Origin: an uncultured Eubacteriales bacterium
GTDB lineage: Bacteria; Bacillota; Clostridia; Lachnospirales; Bianqueaceae
NCBI GenBank assembly: GCA_900315265.1
Contig: OMYN01000005.1
Coordinates: 59,518 to 123,517, forward strand
Direction: 5' to 3'
Length of the DNA: 64,000 nucleotides
The notes beneath the pieces are model-generated. The model saw nothing but the letters and a program-made list of their open reading frames with translations. It did not search any database and was not told the DNA's origin. The position numbers and the translations under genes were made by a program. Shown here in pieces: positions 56,224 through 63,927 of the stretch; within the stretch, counting starts at the first letter, position 1, and every line of letters starts with the position of its first letter.

Positions 56224-58116
56224 TTATTTGAGGCCTTCCAGTGAATCGATCAGTTCCAGACTGCGCTCGGTGTTCATCTTGGTGCAGATCTTGATGAAGG
56301 TATCAAGCGGTACATCGTTGAGCTTGCGGTTGCCGCGGATGTTGATGGAAACTGTATTTTCAGCGGCTTCCTTGTCACCCAGAACAATGATATAAGGATC
56401 ATGATAGATCTTGAACTGCTTGATCTTGTTCTTCATGTTGTTATCGGTATAGTCGACTTCTGCCCGGATACCGGCTTTTTCCAGAAGATCGGCAACCTTT
56501 TCAGCATACTCATTATGCTCGGTGCGGATAGGAACGATACCCACCTGATAAGGAGACAGCCAGAAGGGGAAATCTCCCTTGAAGTTTTCGATGATAACAC
56601 CGATGAAACGCTCGATCGATCCGTAGATAGCGCGGTGGATAACGACCGGCATCTGTTCGGATCCGTCCGGAGCGATATAGGTAAGGCCGAAGTTATGGGG
56701 AAGCTGGAAGTCAAGCTGTACGGTACCGCACTGCCACTCACGGCCCATGGCGTCTTTGATCTGCAGATCGATCTTAGGTCCGTAGAAGGCACCGTCACCT
56801 TCGTTGACTTCATAACCGCCCTTGCCGTAGCGCTCGTCAAGGATCTCTCTCAGAGCCTGCTCCGCCCGGTTCCACACTTCGATGTCTCCCATGAAATCGT
56901 CGGGCCTGGTAGACAGCTCAGCCCGGTAGGTTACACCGAAGGTGCTGTAGATCTCATCGGCAATGGAAATGATGTCCGCGATCTCGGCCTTGATCTGGGA
57001 CTCCATAACAAAGGTATGATCATCATCCTGACGGAATTCCTGTACACGCAGAAGCCCGTTCATCTGGCCGGATTTTTCCTTGCGGTGCAGCACGTCATAC
57101 TCACTGTAACGAAGAGGCAGCTCCTTGTAAGAACGCTGCTTGCGCTGGTAAACCTTCATGGCGTTGGGGCAGTTCATGGGTTTGGCCGCCATGGTGCTCA
57201 TATTTTCACGGTTGTAGATAACGGAATCCTTTTCGATCAGCACATCCTTAAGGGGCGACTTGTCGTCGTTCAGATTTTCGACCACATCACTGATCTTTGC
57301 ATCTGCTTTGGTATAACCGTCAACACCGGGAACGATGAACATGTTGTTCAGGTAATGAGCCCAGTGTCCGCTGATCAGCCACAGTTTCTTGTTGTTGATC
57401 AGAGGAGCCATGATCTCATGATAGCCGTGTCTTCTCTGCACTTCACGGCTGTAGGTCATCAAAGCCTGATACAGTTTGACACCGCGGGGCAGCCAGTAAG
57501 GCATACCGGGAGCTGTCTCATCAAACATGAACAGTTCAAGCTGTTTACCGATCTTTTTATGGTCGCGCTCTTTGGCTTCTTCGATAAAATGAATATGCTC
57601 TTTCAGCTCATCTTTGGACGGATAAGCGTAGAAGTAGATCCGCTGCATACGGTCATTATGCTCATCGCCTCTCCAATAAGCCATGGAGGTCGCGTGGATC
57701 TTGAAGGCTGCGGAAAGTAGTTCCTGAGAATTATCAACGTGAGGGCCGCGGCACAGGTCGACATAGTCATCACCGGTGTAATAAACAGTAATAGTCTCGC
57801 CTTCGGGCAGATCCTTGATCAGCTCGGTCTTATATTTCTGGTCTTTGAAGATCTCCAGCGCTTCTTCCTTGGTGACCTCTTTACGGGTCCAGTTCTCCTT
57901 GCGCTTTAAGATCTCACGCATCTTATTTTCGATGGTCGTGAAATCTTTTTCGCTGATGGACTTGCCTTCCGGAAGAACAAAATCGTAATAAGCGCCATCC
58001 TCGATCTGGGGTCCAATCGCATACTGTACATCTTTTCCGTACAGTTCGATCACGGCCTTGGCAAGGATATGCGCCAGAGAGTGACGGTAAACCGACAAAA
58101 ACTGCTCTCTTTCCAC
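56224..58116 (-). CDS. thrS: Threonyl-tRNA synthetase lacking the TGS domain
   Basis: A 630-residue synthetase. It starts directly with the editing domain (RHSLAH at ~11-16; DLCRGPH with Cys122 and His126), then the class II catalytic core with zinc ligands Cys in KPMNCP (~316), His in QDDDHTF and His in VVIHRAIYGS, and the anticodon domain. The N-terminal ~60-residue TGS domain is missing. A ~40-residue insertion (about 261-310) lies between motif 1 and KPMNCP. The GTG start at 58116 has AAAGGAG six bases upstream, and a promoter at 58177-58205 excludes the longer frame from 58221. No threonine T-box is visible. Confidence 0.95.
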   Translation of the reverse strand: MEREQFLSVYRHSLAHILAKAVIELYGKDVQYAIGPQIEDGAYYDFVLPEGKSISEKDFTTIENKMREILKRKENWTRKEVTKEEALEIFKDQKYKTELIKDLPEGETITVYYTGDDYVDLCRGPHVDNSQELLSAAFKIHATSMAYWRGDEHNDRMQRIYFYAYPSKDELKEHIHFIEEAKERDHKKIGKQLELFMFDETAPGMPYWLPRGVKLYQALMTYSREVQRRHGYHEIMAPLINNKKLWLISGHWAHYLNNMFIVPGVDGYTKADAKISDVVENLNDDKSPLKDVLIEKDSVIYNRENMSTMAAKPMNCPNAMKVYQRKQRSYKELPLRYSEYDVLHRKEKSGQMNGLLRVQEFRQDDDHTFVMESQIKAEIADIISIADEIYSTFGVTYRAELSTRPDDFMGDIEVWNRAEQALREILDERYGKGGYEVNEGDGAFYGPKIDLQIKDAMGREWQCGTVQLDFQLPHNFGLTYIAPDGSEQMPVVIHRAIYGSIERFIGVIIENFKGDFPFWLSPYQVGIVPIRTEHNEYAEKVADLLEKAGIRAEVDYTDNNMKNKIKQFKIYHDPYIIVLGDKEAAENTVSINIRGNRKLNDVPLDTFIKICTKMNTERSLELIDSLEGLK

Positions 58117-58176
58117 AATAAACTCCTTTCGACGGGTACCTACCAGGTATCCGTCATTGTGATATGTAATATGAAT

Positions 58177-58205
58177 ATTATACCCGCCGATGCTTACATT
58201 TTCCA
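58177..58205 (-). promoter_or_regulatory. Candidate thrS promoter
   Basis: On the minus strand TGGAAA (58200-58205), 17-bp spacer, TATAAT (58177-58182). It fixes the thrS start downstream of 58221. Confidence 0.5.
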
Positions 58206-58265
58206 GTTCAACCTTACACAATATGACCGCTTTTCCTCAAATTCCTTTGTAGAAAACAACAGGCA

Positions 58266-58303
58266 GCAAAACATCCGGCATGCCTTTTAAGCGTGTCGGA
58301 TGT
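58266..58303 (-). terminator. Weak terminator after the GPH symporter gene
   Basis: 10-bp stem ACATCCGGCA (58271-58280) / TGTCGGATGT (58294-58303) followed on the minus strand by only four T (GTTTTGC). Confidence 0.6.
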
Positions 58304-58325
58304 CCAACCTTGATCTCATCCAATA

Positions 58326-59789
58326 TTACTTGGAGAGTTTTGCGTTGGCCGGGTCCCACAATTTGTCGTAGCTCATCCCGGTGACTTTTTCGCAGATCTT
58401 CTTCTCTTCTTCTGTCGTCGGACTTTGTTCCAGCCCTTTATGCCGGGCTATTTCTTTCTTGACGACATTGAATTCCTTCTGCTTCATAGGAAAGATATAT
58501 CCGAAGTAAAAAAGCGCTATGCATAAAATGACCGGAGCGACGATGAAGATGATACGAATGCCTGCTATGGTACTTGCAGACTGGGCAGCCAGCTTACCCT
58601 TGTAGCCGACAGCGGAAAGCAGCAGGCCGACCATAGCTCCCGATGCACCGGACGAACATTTGCGGCAGAAGGTAGCCATACCGGAAACCGTACCCGGACG
58701 GCTGATACTGGTGATCAATTCATCGACATCTGCCATATCCGCCATGATAGCAAAGATCGAGGTCAAGGTAGCCGCATTGCCGATACCGATCAGCATGGAA
58801 AGGATCAGGACCGGGACGATGCTTCCTCCGGCATGGGAGAAAGGAAACAGCAGCAAGGTGGCAATGATGCGGATGGGCGCCCCGATCAGGATAGTGGTAC
58901 GTTTGGAGGTCTTGGTCATAACCGGGCCCCAGATCAGCATGCCGATCAGCTGAGAGATGACAAGAGCTGCCAGAAGGAAGGTCATGTAATGGTTCTGGCT
59001 GTTGCCGCCGAGAACATTATTGACATAATAAACAGCCATACCGGTCACGAAGTCCATGCCGCACTGGCCGGTCAGATAGATACCGACGAAGATCCTGAAG
59101 GAGCGGCTGCGGAATACTGCAATGGCTTCCGCAAAGCCTTCCGACATCTTTGTTTTGACAGGAGGTTTCTGCTTTTCCCAGGTGCCGAAGAATGTTACCA
59201 GCGAAGTGATCAGGAAGAGGACCGCGAAAATAAGGCCGCATTCCAGATACAGGGACGGGTCCTTTTGATCTTTGATGATCAGAGTCGGCACGACGCCGCA
59301 GACCATGGCTCCCAGTGTGGACCAGATCATGCGGACGTTGGAGAACTTTGCACGTGTCGTGTAGTCATCGATCATATCCGGCAGAAGGCCGTTATAAGGC
59401 ACCATCAGCACGGTAAAACCGGTCGAGAACAGACAGTACATCAAAGCGTAGAAAATATACAGGACGGCTGTTGAAGACGACCGGATCGGCAGCCACATGA
59501 GCAGGAAGGTAAGCGCCGAGGCAAAAGAACCAATCAGCATATAAAAACGCTTGGCTCCCAATTTGGAAGTGGTTCGGTCGGTGATATTGCCCATCATAGG
59601 ATCGGTGACCGCGTCCCAGATCTTACCGATCAGAGGAATGGTGCCGGCCAGAGCAGCCGAGACACCGATCGCATCGGTCAGAAAGACAGTGAAAAAAGTA
59701 TTGATGATGACGAAGGCTCCTCCGCCGAAAAATTCACCCATACCGTACAGGTTTTGAGACCATAATCCGAGACTGTGCTTCTTGTTCAT
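58326..59789 (-). CDS. GPH family sugar:cation symporter
   Basis: A 487-residue MelB-type transporter with twelve helices: LYGMGEFFGGGAFVIINTFF, IWDAVTDPMMGNITDRT (the sodium/proton-site region), MVPYNGLLPDMIDDY and the central loop. It imports a glycoside, pentoside or hexuronide together with Na+ or H+; the GH78 and GH20 enzymes in the window are possible users of such sugars but are not adjacent. AGGAGGT precedes the ATG. Confidence 0.92.
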   Translation of the reverse strand: MNKKHSLGLWSQNLYGMGEFFGGGAFVIINTFFTVFLTDAIGVSAALAGTIPLIGKIWDAVTDPMMGNITDRTTSKLGAKRFYMLIGSFASALTFLLMWLPIRSSSTAVLYIFYALMYCLFSTGFTVLMVPYNGLLPDMIDDYTTRAKFSNVRMIWSTLGAMVCGVVPTLIIKDQKDPSLYLECGLIFAVLFLITSLVTFFGTWEKQKPPVKTKMSEGFAEAIAVFRSRSFRIFVGIYLTGQCGMDFVTGMAVYYVNNVLGGNSQNHYMTFLLAALVISQLIGMLIWGPVMTKTSKRTTILIGAPIRIIATLLLFPFSHAGGSIVPVLILSMLIGIGNAATLTSIFAIMADMADVDELITSISRPGTVSGMATFCRKCSSGASGAMVGLLLSAVGYKGKLAAQSASTIAGIRIIFIVAPVILCIALFYFGYIFPMKQKEFNVVKKEIARHKGLEQSPTTEEEKKICEKVTGMSYDKLWDPANAKLSK

Positions 59790-59796
59790 GATAACC

Positions 59797-59837
59797 TCCT
59801 GTTTATCGGATCCGTAAACGATTCCTGTTTATCGGAT
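59797..59837. repeat. 15-bp direct repeat between eis and the symporter gene
   Basis: TCCTGTTTATCGGAT at 59797-59811 and 59823-59837, 26 bp apart. The second copy spans the eis stop codon; the first lies at the ribosome binding site of the symporter gene. GTTTATCGGATCCGTAAAC within it is nearly palindromic. Confidence 0.75.
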
Positions 59838-61061
59838 GCAGATCGTTTTGTGAACAAAGGCCTTTTCAAGTGTTTTACGGTTTGCATTTACTTTCGTTCC
59901 CGTACGGTACTCGGCTTCTTCAAGGTCTGCCCGTCCCACGAGCAGCTGTACTAAAGTCGTTTCGTCAACCTCCAGATCCGCTGTTTTTGTCGTATCGTCT
60001 GATTTTTCAACCGAAACGGCCTTGCCGTCCTGATAAGATACCTGATAGGATCCTGTGTTTTCCGTCATAAAGGCATCGGTCACCATTACACTGTAAGACC
60101 CGCTGCCCTGCGGCTGTTTCATCAGGGACAGGGCTTTTTCAACGTTCAGTACCCGGCCGGTGATATGGCCTTCCACTTTCCGCTGGATCTTTTCGCTGCA
60201 TTCGGGAAGCACAAGGGCCAGATCCAGATCATCCATCAGGACCAGTTCGACATCCAGCATCTTTGCCCTGAGGCCGTAACAGAACCCTAATATATTACGG
60301 AAGGTCTCGGGACTGTCATAGACCATGTCCGTGACCTTCATGGTCCCGGTAAAAGGACCTTCCGGACCCGGCTCAAAAAAATATGAAAGATACCCTCTTG
60401 CTTTGCCGCCGTCATCATAGAACAGGTACGTATAAACCTGTTTGTCCTTATTGAACCAATCTCTCTCTCCGAACTCTCCACTGCCCCTGTAGGTCCAATC
60501 CTTGTCCTGCCTCAGATAAGCAAAATTCCGATCCAGGATGAATGTTTCATAGAGTTTGCGGGCAATATCGGTATCCCGCTGGCTGAGCACCTGTTTGACC
60601 TGCATAGTGCATTTAAAATCTTTCAGCTGATCGATACTGAATTTCTGGGACATATTTCTTGCGACCAGCTCAAAACCGAACTGACGGTAAAAGGAGAAGG
60701 AAAAGGGAACAAATTCGCAGAAGACATATCCCCTTGATCGAAATTCCTCCATCACGTAATGCAGCAGCTTTCTTACGTTGCCGTGGGAGCGCGCCTCCGG
60801 AAGAGAACCGATCATGTGTCCCTCCCCGCAGTCGATGATCTGTCCGTCATAAGACAAACGGGTCGGGCCGGCTATAAAGGAGGTGACCATATTGCCCCTC
60901 TCATCGTAAAGGCCCCATCTTTCTTCATCAGGGTCCGGGGCTTCCTCCTTTTTCTTACTTTGCTGCCGGCTTTTCTCTTCGTTCCAGTTGTCAAGAAAGG
61001 CCGTGCTGATCACACGGTCGCTTTCCATGATTTCCTGCCAGGAAGAAAGTTTTTTTATCAT
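59829..61061 (-). CDS. eis: Eis-like GNAT N-acetyltransferase
   Basis: A 410-residue protein with the Eis layout: an N-terminal GNAT domain (GHMIGSLPEARSHGNVRKLL, with the acetyl-CoA loop R-x-x-G-x-V/R), a second GNAT-like domain and a C-terminal SCP2-like domain (KTADLEVDETTLVQLLVGR). Eis enzymes acetylate amines on aminoglycosides or peptides; the role here is unknown. The start overlaps a 28-codon reading frame by ATGA. Translation coupling to that small frame is likely because no separate ribosome binding site is clear. Confidence 0.88.
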   Translation of the reverse strand: MIKKLSSWQEIMESDRVISTAFLDNWNEEKSRQQSKKKEEAPDPDEERWGLYDERGNMVTSFIAGPTRLSYDGQIIDCGEGHMIGSLPEARSHGNVRKLLHYVMEEFRSRGYVFCEFVPFSFSFYRQFGFELVARNMSQKFSIDQLKDFKCTMQVKQVLSQRDTDIARKLYETFILDRNFAYLRQDKDWTYRGSGEFGERDWFNKDKQVYTYLFYDDGGKARGYLSYFFEPGPEGPFTGTMKVTDMVYDSPETFRNILGFCYGLRAKMLDVELVLMDDLDLALVLPECSEKIQRKVEGHITGRVLNVEKALSLMKQPQGSGSYSVMVTDAFMTENTGSYQVSYQDGKAVSVEKSDDTTKTADLEVDETTLVQLLVGRADLEEAEYRTGTKVNANRKTLEKAFVHKTICIR

Positions 61062-61144
61062 GCTTGTTCACCTTCTTTACTTTTCTCATATCTTGCCAGT
61101 ACTTTCATATCTTCTGAACGTAAAGTAATAACTTTGTTCTTCAT
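61058..61144 (-). CDS. Small 28-residue gene overlapping eis
   Basis: ATG at 61142-61144 with GGAAAGGG five bases upstream, then MKNKVITLRSEDMKVLARYE and KSKEGEQA, stop TGA overlapping the eis ATG. The good ribosome binding site and exact stop/start overlap argue that it is translated, either as a small basic peptide or as a leader that loads ribosomes for eis. Unrecognised. Confidence 0.6.
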   Translation of the reverse strand: MKNKVITLRSEDMKVLARYEKSKEGEQA

Positions 61145-61163
61145 ATATCCCTTTCCTCGCATA

Positions 61164-61227
61164 TAAAAAAAGCAATGCTACAGGCACTGCCTCTACGGAT
61201 GACCGGATCCGGTAATGTTCATTGCTT
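61164..61227 (-). terminator. Terminator at the end of the small membrane-protein gene
   Basis: On the minus strand AAGCAATG / CATTGCTT plus TTTTT, enclosing ACCG-gatc-CGGT and GGC-agt-GCC hairpins. The stop codon of the 46-residue gene is inside the stem. The next ribosome binding site begins about seven bases after the T run, leaving no room for a promoter. Confidence 0.8.
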
Positions 61228-61359
61228 ATGTCCTGAGTTGGAAGACCGTTTATCGTTTTCCTTGTTTTGTTCCGACTTGTCAAACCAGGTAAAGTAAACA
61301 GCGATCACAAGTTCGATCATGATAAAAGGTGCTGCTGCCGTAAAGAATTCACCTACCAT
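61219..61359 (-). CDS. Small 46-residue single-helix membrane protein
   Basis: ATG at 61357-61359 preceded by AGGAGAGG. The product has one membrane helix (FFTAAAPFIMIELVIAVYFT) followed by a charged tail (WFDKSEQNKENDKRSSNSGH). A good promoter lies at 61425-61454 and a terminator overlaps its end, so it is a complete unit. Unrecognised; such small proteins often regulate membrane enzymes. Confidence 0.72.
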   Translation of the reverse strand: MVGEFFTAAAPFIMIELVIAVYFTWFDKSEQNKENDKRSSNSGHKQ

Positions 61360-61424
61360 GGAAAACCTCTCCTAACCTGTACCTGTCCTGATATGACAGA
61401 AGAAAATCTCTGTTTCTAACAACT

Positions 61425-61454
61425 ATTATAGGTTCGGGATCCTTTCATGTCGAA
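61425..61454 (-). promoter_or_regulatory. Promoter of the small membrane-protein gene
   Basis: On the minus strand TTCGAC (61449-61454), 18-bp spacer, TATAAT (61425-61430). Confidence 0.7.
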
Positions 61455-61513
61455 CAATCATACATAAAATCTATGTAAAATTTGAGAAAATCTATTGGTT
61501 TTGCCAGGCTCGT

Positions 61514-62062
61514 TCATTTTATTATCATAGGATTTTTATTCTTCTTATCCTTCCATAAAGCCCGTCCGATAAAAACAAAAATAAGAGGAGTGATCAGTTT
61601 GGAAACAGCATCTGAAAAAGCGTAGGATGAAAAGCCGTTCGAGAATGAATCAAGCAGGATGATCAGGCATATGATCAGGGAAATGATAAACATGATCTTG
61701 CCTACTTTTCTGCTGGAATTTTTCGAAGTTCCGGCTGACTTTTGAACTGTTTCGGTAACATATTCGGGATCATTGAAACGCGTTGGATCGATATGGTTAA
61801 GAACAGGTTTCGGGGATACATTTTGAGAACTTACCGGCGCTGCTGCCTTATTAGATGGGGCCGGGACAGCAGCGGTCTGTGCGGAAGTTCCGATATCAAA
61901 GGGCTGTATATAGGACGTTGCCTTTCCCTTCTGTTTTTTCAACTGATCCTGCATGGACGTAAAACTACTATTTCGTCTTCTGTAGTCTACGTCAAACGGC
62001 GACATATGCACGGCATCCTGTACTTCAAAAGGGTTTTTAGGGCGATAGGCAGCCTGGGGCAT
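61514..62062 (-). CDS. Uncharacterised protein with two C-terminal membrane helices
   Basis: A 182-residue protein: residues 1-~115 are hydrophilic and Pro/Ser/Gln-rich (YRPKNPFEVQDAVHMSPFD), followed by two helices (VGKIMFIISLIICLIILLD and AVSKLITPLIFVFIGRALW) and a Lys-rich tail. No family recognised. GAAAGGAAA precedes the ATG, and a small hairpin (TCCGGCT / AGCCGGA, 62077-62099) lies just before that. A strong promoter lies at 62136-62164. Confidence 0.75.
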   Translation of the reverse strand: MPQAAYRPKNPFEVQDAVHMSPFDVDYRRRNSSFTSMQDQLKKQKGKATSYIQPFDIGTSAQTAAVPAPSNKAAAPVSSQNVSPKPVLNHIDPTRFNDPEYVTETVQKSAGTSKNSSRKVGKIMFIISLIICLIILLDSFSNGFSSYAFSDAVSKLITPLIFVFIGRALWKDKKNKNPMIIK

Positions 62063-62135
62063 ATTTTTCCTTTCTGTCCGGCTCCCTGCTGCAGCCGGAA
62101 CATGGTATCACTACCAAAATAATATTATTGAATTC

Positions 62136-62164
62136 ATTATATTTCCCGCCGGCAGGACTGTCAA
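62136..62164 (-). promoter_or_regulatory. Promoter of the 182-residue protein gene
   Basis: On the minus strand TTGACA (62159-62164), 17-bp spacer, TATAAT (62136-62141): a full consensus promoter. Confidence 0.88.
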
Positions 62165-62189
62165 TTTTCAAAATCGTTCAGACATTGAT

Positions 62190-62768
62190 TTAATAAGTTC
62201 CATCTGACAAAGGTTCGAACAAGAGACAGGAACCTTTATAAAAGACGACCAGATCATTCCCTAATCGATATACTTTCGCCCCTATAATATCTGTACTAGC
62301 TTCCAACTGCCTGTCCGGTTCTTTGTCAGCATCGGAGACAGCGGAAACTTCTCCTACATATTCCAGATCCTTATCAGATTCGGAATAAGAAGCCTGATCA
62401 TTAGTCTGAACGTAAAGAGTAGCGTCCACAAACAAGAGGGAGGAAGATCCGGTATAAATAGCTGTATCCTGCTGAACTTCTTCGGCTGCCTCATCCGTTT
62501 GGGCATTGCCGACCGTATAATTTTCCATGGATACCGACTTACTGCTGGAGACACGGTTTATTTTAGGAATAAAGAGGCCGATCACGATTGCCAGGCAGGC
62601 TGCCGCGCAGGCAGGGATCCAGCGTTTCAGAAGGATGATTTTCCTGTTCTTCTGTCCGGCATCGTTTTGATCCACGCTATTGCGGGACCTTTCGACCTGT
62701 GTCAGGATCTTTTCTTTCATTTGAGGAGTTACCTTAACTTTGCTCATGATTTTCTGGTATTTATTCAA
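62190..62768 (-). CDS. Putative anti-sigma factor
   Basis: A 192-residue protein with a short cytoplasmic N-terminus (YQKIMSKVKVTPQMKEKIL), one membrane helix at ~52-70 and an extracellular C-terminal domain. It overlaps the ECF sigma gene by eight bases and starts with TTG behind AAAGGAGG. Layout and position fit a membrane anti-sigma factor that holds the sigma factor until an outside signal. No zinc-binding anti-sigma motif is seen. Confidence 0.75.
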   Translation of the reverse strand: MNKYQKIMSKVKVTPQMKEKILTQVERSRNSVDQNDAGQKNRKIILLKRWIPACAAACLAIVIGLFIPKINRVSSSKSVSMENYTVGNAQTDEAAEEVQQDTAIYTGSSSLLFVDATLYVQTNDQASYSESDKDLEYVGEVSAVSDADKEPDRQLEASTDIIGAKVYRLGNDLVVFYKGSCLLFEPLSDGTY

Positions 62769-63390
62769 AGTCGTATTCCTCCTTTAAAATAGAGCGGAGA
62801 TGATCACGTCCCCTTTTCAGATGAGACCGCACCGTTGATTCCTTCATTTCCAGCAGACCGGCTATTTGAGCGGTCGAATACCCTTCCTGGTAAAAAAGGT
62901 GGATGACGGACCGCTGATCGGCCGATAATTTCGTAACGGCATCCCATACGAAAGACAGATCTTCTTCTTTGTCTGCTTCCAGTTCTTCTTTAAGTTCGTC
63001 CGTCTTTCTCACATTGTTGTATTTGATCTTGTTCTTAGCCAGGTTTGCGGCAACATGTAGGAGCCATGCTTTTTCATGGTCCGGACTTTCAAAAGCAGGA
63101 GCTTTTTTCATATACCGGATCAATGTCTCCTGCAGGATATCTTCGGCATCTTCCATGTGATGAAGATACGAGTAAGCTAACCGGAAGATGCTGTTGCCAT
63201 ATTGATTCATGGCATCTTCGATCTCTTTGTTCGACTTTTGAATTGATTCGACTGTTTCGTTCGTGTTTTTGCCGGGATGATCCTTTGACACGCCCTTGGA
63301 CAAAAGCAAATAGAGATAGTCAAAAAGATGCCTGATACCGGGCACAAAATAGATACGGGAAAAAACATCCGATCCGACAATCTTCACCAT
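62761..63390 (-). CDS. ECF-type RNA polymerase sigma factor
   Basis: A 209-residue sigma-70 family protein: region 2 from ~residue 64 (SIFRLAYSYLHHMEDAEDILQE), region 4 at the C-terminus (LSADQRSVIHLFYQEGYSTA, then AGLLEMKESTVRSHLKRG). A ~55-residue N-terminal extension precedes region 2, which is unusual; the start at 63390 fits the promoter 35 bp upstream and AAAGGG before the ATG. It probably transcribes its own operon and the divergent lipoprotein gene. Confidence 0.9.
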   Translation of the reverse strand: MVKIVGSDVFSRIYFVPGIRHLFDYLYLLLSKGVSKDHPGKNTNETVESIQKSNKEIEDAMNQYGNSIFRLAYSYLHHMEDAEDILQETLIRYMKKAPAFESPDHEKAWLLHVAANLAKNKIKYNNVRKTDELKEELEADKEEDLSFVWDAVTKLSADQRSVIHLFYQEGYSTAQIAGLLEMKESTVRSHLKRGRDHLRSILKEEYDFE

Positions 63391-63424
63391 GATAGGAACC
63401 CTTTCACCTTTTTACACCCAATAA

Positions 63425-63450
63425 ACAGATCCCGGGGCAAAAATGTTGCA
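63425..63450 (-). promoter_or_regulatory. Candidate autoregulated ECF-sigma promoter (sigma operon)
   Basis: On the minus strand TGCAACATTTT from 63450, then CTGT at 63428-63425 with exactly 16 nt between TGCAAC and CTGT. The divergent copy at 63508-63533 has the same layout. Confidence 0.65.
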
Positions 63451-63507
63451 CGTATTATGGATCTTACAGATATTTCTCTGAAATTATATCGTTATTTCAT
63501 CGGACTC

Positions 63508-63533
63508 TGCAACATTTTCCAGCCTTCGCCTGT
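63508..63533 (+). promoter_or_regulatory. Candidate ECF-sigma promoter (lipoprotein gene)
   Basis: TGCAACATTTT from 63508, CTGT at 63530-63533, 16 nt between TGCAAC and CTGT; the mirror image of the sigma operon promoter. Confidence 0.65.
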
Positions 63534-63576
63534 ATATGAGGTAAAAGAAATTCGTTCTGAAGGAGGATCTGCTATC

Positions 63577-63927
63577 ATGAGACATATGCGATTTCGGTAC
63601 AAGGTGATTTTAACGACTCTGGCTGTATTCCTTATCCTTTCTTTGACAGCCTGCTCCGCTTCGTCCAAGTCGGCTTCATCCTATTCTGCCGCAGAAAATT
63701 TTGCCGTCGCGGGAGGCCCTGTAAGTCAGGAAGATGCCAAAACATCGGACATACAGGATACCATTACCGGCACGGATACCAATAGTGAGGATACCAACAG
63801 CACCGGTACCAGTCTGCAGGACGGTGATAAGATCATTTATTCCGGATCGGTCGATCTGCAGACTCTGGACTATTCCGGAACTGTAGGTCAGATCAGGAAA
63901 AACGAGAGAGTCAAGAGTTTTGTGTAA
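63577..63927 (+). pseudogene. Truncated DUF4349-type lipoprotein
   Basis: AAGGAGG precedes the ATG. The product has a signal peptide with lipobox LTAC, a Ser/Thr/Asp-rich linker and then KIIYSGSVDLQTLDYSGTVG, which resembles the opening strands of DUF4349. That domain is normally ~200 residues, but the frame ends 35 residues in (VKSFV, stop at 63925-63927), at a point where a convergent gene begins. It looks like the 5' remnant of a deleted or frameshifted gene. It would have been a membrane-anchored sensor or effector of the ECF sigma system opposite. Confidence 0.6.

Noticed and set aside
56401..57720. 439-codon plus-strand frame opposite thrS
   Set aside because: Antisense shadow; thrS motifs are all on the minus strand.
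58130..58160. GGTACC-containing segment before thrS as a T-box
   Set aside because: It lacks the TGGNACCGCG core, and no stem I or terminator precedes the gene.
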